64,000 nt of DNA, taken from contig NZ_JBBOSU010000001.1 in NCBI RefSeq assembly GCF_038005225.1, positions 2,468,001 through 2,532,000 of the forward strand, written 5' to 3'. This DNA comes from Solibacillus sp. FSL K6-1523 (GTDB lineage Bacteria > Bacillota > Bacilli > Bacillales_A > Planococcaceae). Position 1 is the first letter of the stretch, and each line of letters opens with the position of its first letter. Positions 1 to 9,299 of this stretch are shown one piece after another. A program made the translations under genes and the position numbers. The notes below the pieces were generated by a model. The model had not been told where the DNA came from. It ran no database searches and worked only from the letters and a program-made list of their open reading frames with translations.

Positions 1-1512
1 TAATTCAAACGCACCTACGAGATAAATATTGCGCCAATTTGCTGATTCAGCTTGATACCCTAATTGTTCAAATGTATCCGCCAATAAATTTTTCGCTTCT
101 GTATTATTTGGATCTGCCATTACAACATTTTTGAGCACTTGTGCAACCCAACGATATTCACCATTTTCAAAGTCTATCTTCGCTTGTTTCATCACATTTT
201 TAGCACCGCCCATATACTGGACATATTTTATTCCTGACTCCACTTGTGGTAATGCGTCTAAGTCTGATGGGTGCCCGCTATAATAGCCTAAATAAAAATT
301 GTAAATCCCTTTAACATTATGTTTTAAAGTGCCATAATACTCTCGATTCCCCCAATGCTTACTTAATACATCTGGAAGTTTAATCGTTTCAGCTATTTCA
401 TCCATCGTATAGCCATGATTTGCTAATCGTACTGTTTGATCATGCATATATTTGTACAGATCACGTTGTAATTTCAGGTGCCCAAGCGCTTGCTCTTTTC
501 CCCATTCTGACCAACCATGCGCCATTAACAATGCATCAATTTCTTCGTCTTTAAACAACTCAATCGTCTTATCGATTGCATCTGCCCACAGTAAAGAATC
601 TCTCGTTTTAGCCCCGCGCACAGTATAAATTTGATGCATCGACCGATTGACATTTTCCGAAACAAACAGCACTTTGTAATTTGGAATGTAAAAATGCATT
701 TCGACTGGTGCTTCTGTATTGGGCGTTAATAAAAACTGGAATGTTATACCATCAACTACCATTTTTTGTACTTCTTCATTAATCTCGACAGTCGGCACTT
801 CAAAGCTTTGTGTACCACTCATTGAAATAGGACCGATTCCAATAGACACAACCCCTCTAGGTCCCGAATCTAAATTAAAACCAAATTGATATTCCGCACG
901 TCTTCTCATAATTGGACCTAATAGAACATTCTCACTTAATGTTTCTTCTGTAAAATGCTCTGGCGCAATAATTGGAATATTCGGATGTTCTGCATAGTCT
1001 AAAATACCTTGAATCCCACTAAAATGATCGGCGTGACTTTGACTAATAATGATCGCAGTCACTGGCTTTTTCGGTCTATGCGTATAATATAGTTCCATAA
1101 CCGCTTTGGCTGATTCAACCGTTGCTCCTGTGTCACAGACAATGACGCCATTATCTCCTTCTATTAAAAAAGTAGTTGCCAATGATTGCCCACGAACTTG
1201 ATAGACTCCATCAACTACTTTAAATAAGCCTGAAATTGCTTGTAATTGTGAATTTCTCCACAAACTTGGATTGACTGTTTCAGAATCAGTTTCTGTTTGA
1301 AGAAACTCTGACTTGCCAGTATCCCAAACCGTTCTCCCAGTAGCACTTTTAAGTGTTTTAGATAATAGTGGGGCAATAAAACCTTTTTTTGCATTTTCAA
1401 AATCCTGACGATCCTCAAAGTTCAAGAATTGTTTTACGGCTTCATTGTTTTTCTTCGTGAAAGTAGTTGCTGGTAATGATTGGTCTAATTTAGAATTTAA
1501 CAAATTATCCAT
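1..1512 (-). CDS. Alkyl sulfatase-like metallo-beta-lactamase hydrolase (partial, C-terminus outside window)
   Basis: Reading frame stays open from the left edge to 1512, about 504 codons. The family (BDS1/SdsA1 alkyl sulfatases, zinc hydrolases that cleave alkyl sulfate esters) is usually near 650 residues, so the C-terminal SCP2-like domain is probably off-window. Visible family features are the metal motif SQSHADHF (1018-1041), a SENVNRSMHQIYTVRGAK segment typical of the family's ENxxH...YxxRGAK block, and AHGWSEWG. The first motif residue is Gln where His is usual. ATG at 1512 directly abuts AGGAGG (1513-1518), so TTG at 1503, nine bases from the Shine-Dalgarno, may be the true start. No signal peptide is seen. 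Family assignment is fairly sure; the substrate is inferred. Confidence 0.8.
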   Translation of the reverse strand, partial: MDNLLNSKLDQSLPATTFTKKNNEAVKQFLNFEDRQDFENAKKGFIAPLLSKTLKSATGRTVWDTGKSEFLQTETDSETVNPSLWRNSQLQAISGLFKVVDGVYQVRGQSLATTFLIEGDNGVIVCDTGATVESAKAVMELYYTHRPKKPVTAIIISQSHADHFSGIQGILDYAEHPNIPIIAPEHFTEETLSENVLLGPIMRRRAEYQFGFNLDSGPRGVVSIGIGPISMSGTQSFEVPTVEINEEVQKMVVDGITFQFLLTPNTEAPVEMHFYIPNYKVLFVSENVNRSMHQIYTVRGAKTRDSLLWADAIDKTIELFKDEEIDALLMAHGWSEWGKEQALGHLKLQRDLYKYMHDQTVRLANHGYTMDEIAETIKLPDVLSKHWGNREYYGTLKHNVKGIYNFYLGYYSGHPSDLDALPQVESGIKYVQYMGGAKNVMKQAKIDFENGEYRWVAQVLKNVVMADPNNTEAKNLLADTFEQLGYQAESANWRNIYLVGAFEL

Positions 1513-1587
1513 CCTCCTATAATTAATTTAAGTTTTTCACTGCATTATACATTTTTCGTTTATGCGTAGTTACTTATTAATAAAGTT

Positions 1588-1629
1588 GGAAAACCCTTTG
1601 CAGTTCAACTTAAGATGTTCTACAAAGGG
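1588..1629 (-). terminator. Rho-independent terminator after etfA
   Basis: On the minus strand CCCTTTGTAG pairs with CTGCAAAGGG (one G-U) and is followed by TTTTCC. It lies about 60 bases past the etfA stop and probably ends the operon that starts near 8816. Confidence 0.7.
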
Positions 1630-1687
1630 CATATATAAAGCGTTGAATCAATTACCATTTCACCAACAATCAAGTATTTCCGTTCAT

Positions 1688-2665
1688 CTAAACTGAAACT
1701 TTAAGTTGTTTTAGTTCTTCAATCATCATCGGAATGACTTCAAATAAATCACCGACAATCCCATAATCTGCAATTTTGAAAATGTTTGCTTCAGGATCTT
1801 TGTTAATCGCTACGATAATTTTTGAATTCGACATTCCTGCGACATGTTGAATTGCTCCAGAAATACCGACTGCGATATATAAATCAGGTGTAACGATTTT
1901 ACCGGTCTGTCCAATTTGTAAAGAGTAATCACAGTAATCTGCATCACATGCACCACGCGAAGCACCAACTGCGCCCCCTAACAAATTAGCCAGTTCTTGT
2001 AACGGCTGGAATCCTTCAGCACTTTTTACACCGCGTCCACCTGCAATTACAACTTTTGCTTCTGATAGGTCCACTCCTTCCGCTACTTTACGAACAAGCT
2101 CTGTAATAACCGTACGTAAATTTGTAATTTCAACAGATAGCGTCGATACATCACCACTACGATTTAAGTCTTTTTCAAGTGGCGCAATGTTGTTGGGACG
2201 TATTGTGAAGAAATACAATCCCTCATTGAATTGAACTTTCTCAAACGCTTTTCCAGAATAAATCGGGCGAACGAAAAGGGCATCCTTCCCTTCACCTTCA
2301 ATATTTGTAATATCAGAAATTAATCCCGATGCTAACTTACTTGCAAGTTTAGGCGACAAATCTTTCCCAAGTGCTGTATGACCAAAAACAATCGCTTCTG
2401 GTTTTTCTTGCTCATAAACAGCTAAAAAAGCTTGACTGAAACCATCAGATGTATATGTTTTTAAATTCGGTTCTTCGACAGCTACGACACGATCAGCTCC
2501 GTAGTGAATCATTTCCGCGCCACAGTTTTGAACAGCATCCCCAAGTAATACAGCGACGATTTCACCACCATTTGCAATCTTCTTCGCTGCTGCAATCGCT
2601 TCAAACGAAACATTACGCAACACACCTTCACGTACTTCACCAAGTACTAATACTTTTTTCGACAT
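1688..2665 (-). CDS. etfA: Electron transfer flavoprotein alpha subunit
   Basis: A 325-residue protein of normal EtfA length. The N-terminal half is the adenine-nucleotide-alpha-hydrolase-like fold. The C-terminal FAD-binding domain carries VIAGGRGV, GQTGK, GISGAIQHVAGM and NKDPEANIFKIADYGIVGD, the classical EtfA FAD contacts. With EtfB it takes electrons from acyl-CoA dehydrogenases in the cytoplasm and passes them to ETF-quinone oxidoreductase. It starts 30 bases after etfB and is the last gene of the minus-strand operon that also encodes two acyl-CoA dehydrogenases, its likely partners. Confidence 0.95.
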   Translation of the reverse strand: MSKKVLVLGEVREGVLRNVSFEAIAAAKKIANGGEIVAVLLGDAVQNCGAEMIHYGADRVVAVEEPNLKTYTSDGFSQAFLAVYEQEKPEAIVFGHTALGKDLSPKLASKLASGLISDITNIEGEGKDALFVRPIYSGKAFEKVQFNEGLYFFTIRPNNIAPLEKDLNRSGDVSTLSVEITNLRTVITELVRKVAEGVDLSEAKVVIAGGRGVKSAEGFQPLQELANLLGGAVGASRGACDADYCDYSLQIGQTGKIVTPDLYIAVGISGAIQHVAGMSNSKIIVAINKDPEANIFKIADYGIVGDLFEVIPMMIEELKQLKVSV

Positions 2666-2695
2666 GGCTTGAGTCCTCCCTATTACATTTCCGAT

Positions 2696-3469
2696 TTAGA
2701 TTACTTTAGCTTCCTTATTAAGTAAATTTATGAGCTCCGAAACTTGATTTTTAATATCTCCTTCAAGTACGCGCCCTTCTTTTTTAGCAGCTGGAAGATA
2801 AACTTCAACTGTTTTTGTCTTCGCTGCTACCGCCTCCTCAGTAAGATCTAAATCATCTAACTCTAGCTCCTCAAGAGGCTTTTTCTTTGCTTGCATAATG
2901 CCTGGTAACGATGGATAACGCGGTTCATTTAGTCCTTGCTGTGCTGTTATTAGTATCGGCAATGACGTTTGAATCATTTCGGCGTCTCCTTCGACATCTC
3001 GAACGATTTTCACATCTTTACCTTCAACTTCAAGGCTTGTAATTGTCGTTACATAATTAATGCCTAAAAACTCTGCTACACGTGGGCCAACTTGTCCTGA
3101 ACCTCCATCAATGGCAACATTCCCTGCAAGAATTAAATCGGCTTCTTTGTCTTGTAAATAGGAAGCTAAAATTTTTGCTGATGTATATTCGTCCAACTCA
3201 TCTAGGTCATCTTCAATATTAATGAGCACCGCTTTATTCGCGCCCATCGCCAGCGCGGTACGGAGTTGTTTTTCCGCTTCTTCATCTCCTATGGTAATAA
3301 CTGTTACTTCACCACCATTTGCATCACGAACTTGAATTGCTTCTTCAATGGCATATTCATCGTACGGATTGATGATAAATTCTGCACCATCTTCAACGAT
3401 TTTTCCATTAACGATTGCGATTTTTTCCTCTGTATCGAACGTTCTTTTCATTAAGACATATATATTCAT
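2696..3469 (-). CDS. etfB: Electron transfer flavoprotein beta subunit
   Basis: A 257-residue EtfB. It begins MNIYVLMKRTFD; a longer frame to 3490 exists, but GGAGG sits seven bases upstream of the ATG at 3469, so the shorter start is chosen. The family segments VTVITIG, ALAMGANKAVLI, ILAGNVAIDGGSGQVGPRVAEFL and ARYPSLPG-like PRYPSLPGIMQAKKKP are present; the last is the EtfB signature region. It forms the AMP-containing partner of EtfA. The upstream neighbour is an acyl-CoA dehydrogenase, the usual electron donor. Confidence 0.95.
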   Translation of the reverse strand: MNIYVLMKRTFDTEEKIAIVNGKIVEDGAEFIINPYDEYAIEEAIQVRDANGGEVTVITIGDEEAEKQLRTALAMGANKAVLINIEDDLDELDEYTSAKILASYLQDKEADLILAGNVAIDGGSGQVGPRVAEFLGINYVTTITSLEVEGKDVKIVRDVEGDAEMIQTSLPILITAQQGLNEPRYPSLPGIMQAKKKPLEELELDDLDLTEEAVAAKTKTVEVYLPAAKKEGRVLEGDIKNQVSELINLLNKEAKVI

Positions 3470-3549
3470 TTTAGATCCTCCATTTTTCATTTACAATAAT
3501 TCTCTATTTGCTTATCAACGTTTAATATTTTATATTTTCAAACTATTCG

Positions 3550-4722
3550 TTACAAACCAAGCCCTTTTGCAATAATCACTTTCATAATTTCATTGGAACC
3601 TGCGAAAATTGGTCCAACTGCAACGTCACGATAATAGCGCGCAATTTTATACTCCTCCATATAGCCATAGCCTCCGTGAAGTTGCATGCATTCCGGCGCC
3701 ATTTTTCTTGAGTTATCTGAAATCCACCATTTCGCCATCGCTACTTCAGAATTAATTTCTTGACCTTCCATATGCTTGATAATTAGGCTATCTAGCAATG
3801 CACGGCCAAGTTGCACATTTGTCGCCATTTCAGCTAGCTTAAATTGAGTATTCTGAAAATCACTAATCGACTGTCCAAATGCCTTTCGCTCTTTTACATA
3901 TTCAATCGTCATGTTCAGCATTTCTTCAGCCGCAGTTTGAGCTCCAACAGCAGAAACAAGTCTTTCCTGTTGTAACTCTTTCATTAAATGATAGAATCCT
4001 TTTCCCTCTACACCAAGTAAATTGGAAGCTGGCACGCGAACATCTTCAAACACTAACTCAGATGTATCCTGACTATGCATACCTACTTTATCTAGTTTTC
4101 TTCCACGGCTAAATCCTGGTGTGCCACTTTCTACTAAAAACAGACTAATTCCTTTATGTGCTGGATTTGCCTGTGGATCGGTTTTACAAACAACTACGAT
4201 TAAATCGGATAAAATACCGTTTGAAATAAATGTTTTTTGACCATTAATAATGTAACTGTCTCCATCCTTAACCGCTGTTGTTTGAATCGCTGCCAAATCA
4301 GACCCTGCACCCGGCTCTGTCATCGCCACAGCAATAATCGTTTCTCCACTAATTAAACCAGGGAAGTATTTTTTCTTTTGCTCCTCTGTTCCAAAATTAG
4401 CGATATAAGGTGCTACAACATTACTATGAACCCCAATGCCACCTAGACCCGCTCCAATTCGTCTTATTTCCTCCGTTAAAATTACAGTGAAAATAAAATC
4501 AGCGCCCATGCCACCATATTTTTCATCTACCCATGAACAAAGAAAACCTTGTTCGCCCAGCTTCTTCCAAAAACTTTTTGGTACGAGTCGATCTTTTTCC
4601 CATTGATCAAAGTACGGCTTTGCTTCCTTGTCTAAAAATCGACGCAGCGAATCCCGAAACATAATATGCTGATCAGTAAAGTAAGCACGATGTTTATTTT
4701 CTAAAACTGTAGTATTTGTCAT
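3550..4722 (-). CDS. Acyl-CoA dehydrogenase (long-chain/isovaleryl-type active site)
   Basis: A 390-residue FAD flavoprotein with the three-domain acyl-CoA dehydrogenase fold. Signatures are AMTEPGAGSDLAAIQT (flavin/substrate loop), GYGYMEEYKIARYYRD and the C-terminal FAGSNEIMK. The residue before GSNEIM is Ala, not the Glu used as base in short/medium-chain enzymes. A Glu in LQQERLVSA in the middle of the protein fits the long-chain/isovaleryl subgroup, where the base lies there. It would make a 2,3-enoyl-CoA and reduce ETF, whose genes follow directly. Substrate chain length is not known. Confidence 0.92.
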   Translation of the reverse strand: MTNTTVLENKHRAYFTDQHIMFRDSLRRFLDKEAKPYFDQWEKDRLVPKSFWKKLGEQGFLCSWVDEKYGGMGADFIFTVILTEEIRRIGAGLGGIGVHSNVVAPYIANFGTEEQKKKYFPGLISGETIIAVAMTEPGAGSDLAAIQTTAVKDGDSYIINGQKTFISNGILSDLIVVVCKTDPQANPAHKGISLFLVESGTPGFSRGRKLDKVGMHSQDTSELVFEDVRVPASNLLGVEGKGFYHLMKELQQERLVSAVGAQTAAEEMLNMTIEYVKERKAFGQSISDFQNTQFKLAEMATNVQLGRALLDSLIIKHMEGQEINSEVAMAKWWISDNSRKMAPECMQLHGGYGYMEEYKIARYYRDVAVGPIFAGSNEIMKVIIAKGLGL

Positions 4723-4775
4723 TATGAAAACCCCTATCTATTTTATATTCTTTCAAACTGGCTATGAGTTGCTTA

Positions 4776-5555
4776 TTAACGTCCCGTCCAAACAGGTTTA
4801 CGTTTTTCAGCAAATGCACGTAACCCTTCATCACGGTCTTCCGATTCCATAGCGTGCTTTGCAATTGGCACTTGATTTTCCCAAGCCTCTTCCACTGTCC
4901 AATCATAGGATTGACGAATAATTTCTTTACTCGCAATAAGTGCAGTTGGCCCATTTTCAAGTAGGCGTTCTGCAAGTTCAATTGCTACATTTAGCGACTC
5001 CCCTGGCTCCGCGATTCGATTGACAACTCCGTAAGTATGCATCCTTTCAACCGGCCACATATCTGCAGTAAGTGCAAGCTCCATTACTAAGTGGTATGGC
5101 ATTCGTTTAGGTAAATGGATTAACCCACCTCCTACAGCTACTAAATTGTGCTTTGCCTCAGGCAGACCCATTTTAGAACCTTTTGCGGCTACGATTAGGT
5201 CACAACATAGAGCCAATTCAAACCCGCCTGCTACTGCATGCCCTTCAATTGCTGCAATAATCGGTTTATTCGGTGGCTTACGCATAATACCGAACCCACC
5301 TCGGCTTAACATTGGTCCGCTCAACTTTTCTCCACGTCCTAACGCTTTTAAATCGGCACCCGCTGAAAATACTCCCCCTGCTCCAGTAATAATGGCAACA
5401 GATAATTCTGGATCATTTTCGTACATATCCATCGCCTCATTCATTTGAGATGATGTTGCAAAATCAAACGCATTTTTAGCCTCTGGTCGATTAATCGTAA
5501 CGATGAGAAGTCGACCTCTTCTCTCAGTTAAAATAAGATCTTCACGTGTATTCAT
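4776..5555 (-). CDS. Enoyl-CoA hydratase/isomerase family protein (crotonase)
   Basis: A 259-residue crotonase. It has TINRPEAKNAF at the N-terminus, the oxyanion-hole segment FSAGADLKALG, and HAVAGGFELALCCDLIVAA followed by GLPEAKHNL, so both glutamates used by hydratases are present. AGGAGG precedes the ATG at 5555 by eight bases. It lies 16 bases after the SDR gene in a tight operon with acyl-CoA dehydrogenases and CoA-transferase. Likely role is hydration of an enoyl-CoA intermediate; isomerase or hydrolase chemistry in the same fold cannot be excluded. Confidence 0.9.
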   Translation of the reverse strand: MNTREDLILTERRGRLLIVTINRPEAKNAFDFATSSQMNEAMDMYENDPELSVAIITGAGGVFSAGADLKALGRGEKLSGPMLSRGGFGIMRKPPNKPIIAAIEGHAVAGGFELALCCDLIVAAKGSKMGLPEAKHNLVAVGGGLIHLPKRMPYHLVMELALTADMWPVERMHTYGVVNRIAEPGESLNVAIELAERLLENGPTALIASKEIIRQSYDWTVEEAWENQVPIAKHAMESEDRDEGLRAFAEKRKPVWTGR

Positions 5556-5571
5556 TCTTAACGCCTCCTAT

Positions 5572-6363
5572 TTATTGATTGAAAGAAAATCCTCCATTAA
5601 CCGGATATGTTTGACCCGTAATCCAACCTGAAGCATCCGACGCCAAAAACAAAGCCATGTTCGCTACATCACTTGGTTCACCAATCCGGCGAATTACGTA
5701 GTTACTTAACATTTTACGTAGCATAACCTCATCTTCTAATCTAGCAGCGATTGCCGGTGTATTTGTTGCTGCAATGGCAACTGTATTTGCCGTTATCATA
5801 TATCTGCCAAGTGAACGTGCTAATGCGCGCATAAGTCCAGCTCCACCCGCTTTGGCTGCTGAATATACTTCAAGTCCTGGCTCACCTACACGACCCGCGT
5901 CGGACATAATAGTAATTATCCGACCTTCTTTTCGCTCAACCATTCCGGGAATCGCTGCTCGGCAACAATTGAGCACACCACGTAAGTTGACATCCAACCA
6001 TGGATCCCATGATGCTGGATTTGTCTCCCAAAATGGAATTCCGCGCTCCACAGCGGTGGGATCAGCACCTGAATTTCCTGCATTGTTTACTAAAATATCA
6101 ATCTTTCCAAAATGTTGATTTCCTACGTTAATCATATGCTCTACACTTTCGTAAGAAGAAACATCTCCTTGCAATGCAATCGCCTTTCCGCCCGCTTGTT
6201 CGATTTCTGCTGCTACCGCTTCCGCACGTTCAAGGTAAAAATCATTCACAATGACACCACCTGCATTATGCGCGCCAAGATGAAGCGCAATTTGACGCCC
6301 AACGCCTTGCCCCGCTCCCGTAACAAGCCCTACTTTTCCGTTTAGATCTAATATATTTTGCAT
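5572..6363 (-). CDS. Short-chain dehydrogenase/reductase
   Basis: A 263-residue classical SDR. The nucleotide-binding motif TGAGQGVG is near residue 15, NNAG near 92, and the catalytic triad is seen as Ser in TIMSDAGR, then YSAAK. WITGQTYPVNGGF at the C-terminus is typical of FabG-like SDRs. It probably oxidises a 3-hydroxyacyl-CoA or related alcohol with NAD(P). It lies between the CaiB-type transferase and the crotonase on the same strand, in an operon-like run. Confidence 0.9.
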   Translation of the reverse strand: MQNILDLNGKVGLVTGAGQGVGRQIALHLGAHNAGGVIVNDFYLERAEAVAAEIEQAGGKAIALQGDVSSYESVEHMINVGNQHFGKIDILVNNAGNSGADPTAVERGIPFWETNPASWDPWLDVNLRGVLNCCRAAIPGMVERKEGRIITIMSDAGRVGEPGLEVYSAAKAGGAGLMRALARSLGRYMITANTVAIAATNTPAIAARLEDEVMLRKMLSNYVIRRIGEPSDVANMALFLASDASGWITGQTYPVNGGFSFNQ

Positions 6364-6443
6364 AATTTCCGGATTCCCCTTTGTTTGCCTATTTAACTAG
6401 TAGATTGATTATTGTTTCTATAAAACAACAAAACTGTATCTAC

Positions 6444-7553
6444 TTATTTTAAAGCTTGCGCGAGTTTGCTAAGTTCAGATTCTGTATGTTCTCCATGTTT
6501 TGGAGGAAGTGCAGCGTTCGTTAGCAATGAACCCCCCTCTGTAAAACGGGTTGCAACATAACGATGTCCCCATTTCTCTTGAATCATATTTCGACCTTTA
6601 TAATAAGGATGATTTGCTACTTCGCTCGTTTCCAATACGGGCGCCATGCAGCAGTCGACTTCTAGTGAAAACGTTGTCCATTCCTCTAATGTTCGACTTT
6701 TGAACAACTTTTTCATTTCAATGTATACTGGATTCGTATCCTCTGAATTTGAATAATGCTCAGGTAACCATTCTTCTTTATTTACCGCTAAGCAGAAATT
6801 TTTCCAAAACTTTGGTTCAAGTCCTCCAAAGCTGACAAACCGACCATCCTTCGTTTCATAAAGGCTGTAGCATACAAGCTCTTTGTATATTTTTTCAAGC
6901 CCTTTTTGTCTACCTGTAGCCGATTCGATTAAAATATGATTCGTCATTAATGTGACCATAACATCTGCTAATGCGATATCAAGGTAAGTCCCTTTTCCCG
7001 TCCTTTCCTTTTTCAAAAGGGCTGCAACAATCGATTCACTTGCAGCAATTCCTCCAAATAAATCCGCAATTGTTGTACTTGGGTGAATCGGTTTTTCATC
7101 ATCATCTTTGAGCTGTGAAAGTACACCGCTTAACGCCATATAATTAATATCATGGCTTCCTAAATGGTTCATCACACCTTCTTGCCCATAACCCGATAAT
7201 GAACAATACACAATATCTGATTTTTCTTTTAGGACATCTTCATAACTAATCCCTAAACGCTTTGTAACGCCTGGACGAAAACTCTCAATGACAACATCTG
7301 CTTGCTTAATTAAATCCATCGCAATTCGTTGATCTGCCAGTTCTTTCAAATCGAGTGTAACGCTTTTTTTATCTCGATTTTGTGCGCGAAAAAGATATTT
7401 TTCTCCACCATCTTTTTCTGGTGGAAAGCGTGCCGGATCCCCTTTTGGTGATTCTATTTTAATAATTTCGGCACCTAAATCGGCTAAACGCAACGTTGCA
7501 TTTGGTCCAGGTAAATATTGAGAAAGATCAATAATACGTATACCTTTCAACAT
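6444..7553 (-). CDS. CaiB/BaiF family CoA-transferase
   Basis: A 369-residue family III CoA-transferase. The N-terminus GIRIIDLSQYLPGP...LADLGAEIIKIESP is typical. YCSLSGYGQEG is followed by GSHDINYMALSG, which holds the conserved Asp that forms the aspartyl-CoA intermediate. It would move CoA between acids, activating the substrate without ATP. It is 22 bases downstream of an acyl-CoA dehydrogenase and is a distant paralogue of the gene at 11061-12107. The acid handled is unknown. Confidence 0.9.
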   Translation of the reverse strand: MLKGIRIIDLSQYLPGPNATLRLADLGAEIIKIESPKGDPARFPPEKDGGEKYLFRAQNRDKKSVTLDLKELADQRIAMDLIKQADVVIESFRPGVTKRLGISYEDVLKEKSDIVYCSLSGYGQEGVMNHLGSHDINYMALSGVLSQLKDDDEKPIHPSTTIADLFGGIAASESIVAALLKKERTGKGTYLDIALADVMVTLMTNHILIESATGRQKGLEKIYKELVCYSLYETKDGRFVSFGGLEPKFWKNFCLAVNKEEWLPEHYSNSEDTNPVYIEMKKLFKSRTLEEWTTFSLEVDCCMAPVLETSEVANHPYYKGRNMIQEKWGHRYVATRFTEGGSLLTNAALPPKHGEHTESELSKLAQALK

Positions 7554-7574
7554 ATTTCATCCATCCTTTCCTAA

Positions 7575-8816
7575 TTAAAAGTTCAAGTCGCCTTGTAGTA
7601 ATCTTTTCGCAACTGTTCGTTTTTGGATTTCAGTCGTCCCATCTGGTACCCTCGTCATTCTTGCTGCTCGCCACGCCTTCTCTAGCTTCAACTCATTCGT
7701 TAAGCCCATCCCACCGTGTATTTGCATACATTTATCGACGACTCGCTGCGACATTTCCGTACAGAAAGCTTTTATCATTGAAATTTCTTTAATAGGAAAT
7801 TCAGATTGATGCTCTAGCTTCCACGCACAATTTAGCAACATGTTTTTTCCCGCATAAATATCGATTGCACATTCTGCCAACATCATTTGAATCGCTTGAT
7901 GATTGCCGATTGTCGTACCAAAAGTTTTTCGTTCATTTGCGTAACTGACTGCAATATCCAAAGCCCATTCTGCTATCCCAACACAATCTGCCGCCATTAC
8001 AACTCGACCAATATCCACACCGTGCAATGCTTTTCCGAACCCTTGATGCAATTCCCCAATTAAATATTTTTCATGGACTCTTGCATTTTCAATTGACACA
8101 ATCGCTGTAGCAGACCCTAAATGACCTAATGCTGGAATGGTTGAAGTTGGTATACACGTCTCACCATCAAATGGAACTAAAAAGCAGCTAATTCCACCTT
8201 TTCGCTTATCTACAAGCTCCTGATCTGTAACAGCAAATGTCATCATGTATTTTGCATAATAGGCATTTGTAATCCATTGCTTCGTTCCGTTTATAATCCA
8301 GTGGTCCCCGTCCTTCACTGCTTTCGTTCGTATATTCCATACATCCGATCCTGCATCTGGCTCACTTAAACCAAAGCAAAGAATCGTTTCCCCACTCGCG
8401 ATTTCTGGAAGAACTTCCTCCATCACTTCTTGTTTCATCCCTAAAAGAACCGGTGTGAGTCCCCCTGAAAAAAGGCCTTTTGGAAAAATTTCTCTGACGA
8501 ATAGATCGACGCCGTATTTTTTTGACAGACTCTCGAAAATTAATGCTACTGAAACAGGTCCGTAGTCATCTCCATTGCCTCCTAATTTTGGATCTCCAAA
8601 CATATTATAAAATCCTGCTTCCGCTGATTTTACTCGAACTTGCGTCAATGCTTCCTGAATTTCTTTTACATAGACCCCTTCTTCGTCATATAGATAGCGG
8701 TCACTTGTGAGCTCTCTGTTAAACTTTTCTCTTAGTGGCTCTATTTCCGCATCAATAAACTTATAAAGTGCAGAAATAACTTCCTTGATTTCATTAGAAA
8801 CTTTAAAATCTACCAT
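7575..8816 (-). CDS. Acyl-CoA dehydrogenase family protein
   Basis: A 413-residue acyl-CoA dehydrogenase. The flavin loop reads FGLSEPDAGSDVWNIRTKA and is followed by WIINGTKQWITN. IHGGMGLTNELKLEKAWR and DGTTEIQKRTVAKRLL lie at the C-terminus. At the position of the Glu base of YEGTSEIQ-type enzymes this protein has Asp (PDGTTEIQ). First gene of the leftward run ending in etfBA. No clear sigma-A promoter could be picked in the upstream gap. Chemistry is probably alpha-beta dehydrogenation, but the Asp leaves room for an unusual substrate. Confidence 0.88.
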   Translation of the reverse strand: MVDFKVSNEIKEVISALYKFIDAEIEPLREKFNRELTSDRYLYDEEGVYVKEIQEALTQVRVKSAEAGFYNMFGDPKLGGNGDDYGPVSVALIFESLSKKYGVDLFVREIFPKGLFSGGLTPVLLGMKQEVMEEVLPEIASGETILCFGLSEPDAGSDVWNIRTKAVKDGDHWIINGTKQWITNAYYAKYMMTFAVTDQELVDKRKGGISCFLVPFDGETCIPTSTIPALGHLGSATAIVSIENARVHEKYLIGELHQGFGKALHGVDIGRVVMAADCVGIAEWALDIAVSYANERKTFGTTIGNHQAIQMMLAECAIDIYAGKNMLLNCAWKLEHQSEFPIKEISMIKAFCTEMSQRVVDKCMQIHGGMGLTNELKLEKAWRAARMTRVPDGTTEIQKRTVAKRLLQGDLNF

Positions 8817-9111
8817 TCATGATTCCCCCTCAATTGTCACTTTTGAATATTCAGAATAATTAGAACTCTACATTTAATATTAGGGGGAAATCGCTTGTTA
8901 TTCTATAGCAATTCTAAACAAATGATTCCCGTTCTCTTGTAGAAAATTTACAAATCCATACTGTATGTTGTTATTTCAAATCCATTCATTTTGTAACACT
9001 ATGAAGTATGATTTTTTTCGTATATTATTTGATTGAGCCAGCTTAAAACTGCGACACTTTTTTAGAGTCCTTAGATAGTAAGCTTGTATCAACGGAAAAA
9101 TTTCTATTTTG
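8817..9111. other. Intergenic gap upstream of the etf operon
   Basis: This AT-rich gap lies between the 9118-9153 terminator and the ATG at 8816. GAGGGGG lies just upstream of that ATG. No convincing gene was found; the small frame opposite is not supported by a ribosome binding site. The promoter of the leftward operon should lie here. Confidence 0.5.
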
Positions 9112-9153
9112 ATAAAAAAACCTAATGATTCATAAAAATGAATCATTAGGTTT
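9112..9153 (-). terminator. Strong Rho-independent terminator
   Basis: A perfect 16-bp inverted repeat, AAACCTAATGATTCAT with a four-base loop, is followed on the minus strand by T7. It ends the leftward operon 12107-9300 and separates it from the etf operon. Confidence 0.92.
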
Positions 9154-9299
9154 GGGGAAACTTTTGTTATTATTACTTTTATTAATTTCATCAACTTTCT
9201 TATAGACATAGTTATGGGGATTGGATACTTGTTGCTGAATCTATTTTGCAGTAGCATCATTGCATCCGAATTCAAAACTCCTATTTCCCCCTCAAATTT

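Noticed and set aside
8880..8900. cre-like sequence GGAAATCGCTTGTT before the etf operon
   Set aside because: Three mismatches to the consensus; not better than chance.
8976..9275. 99-codon leftward frame covering the terminator at 9118-9153
   Set aside because: It crosses a perfect 16-bp terminator stem and has no family similarity.
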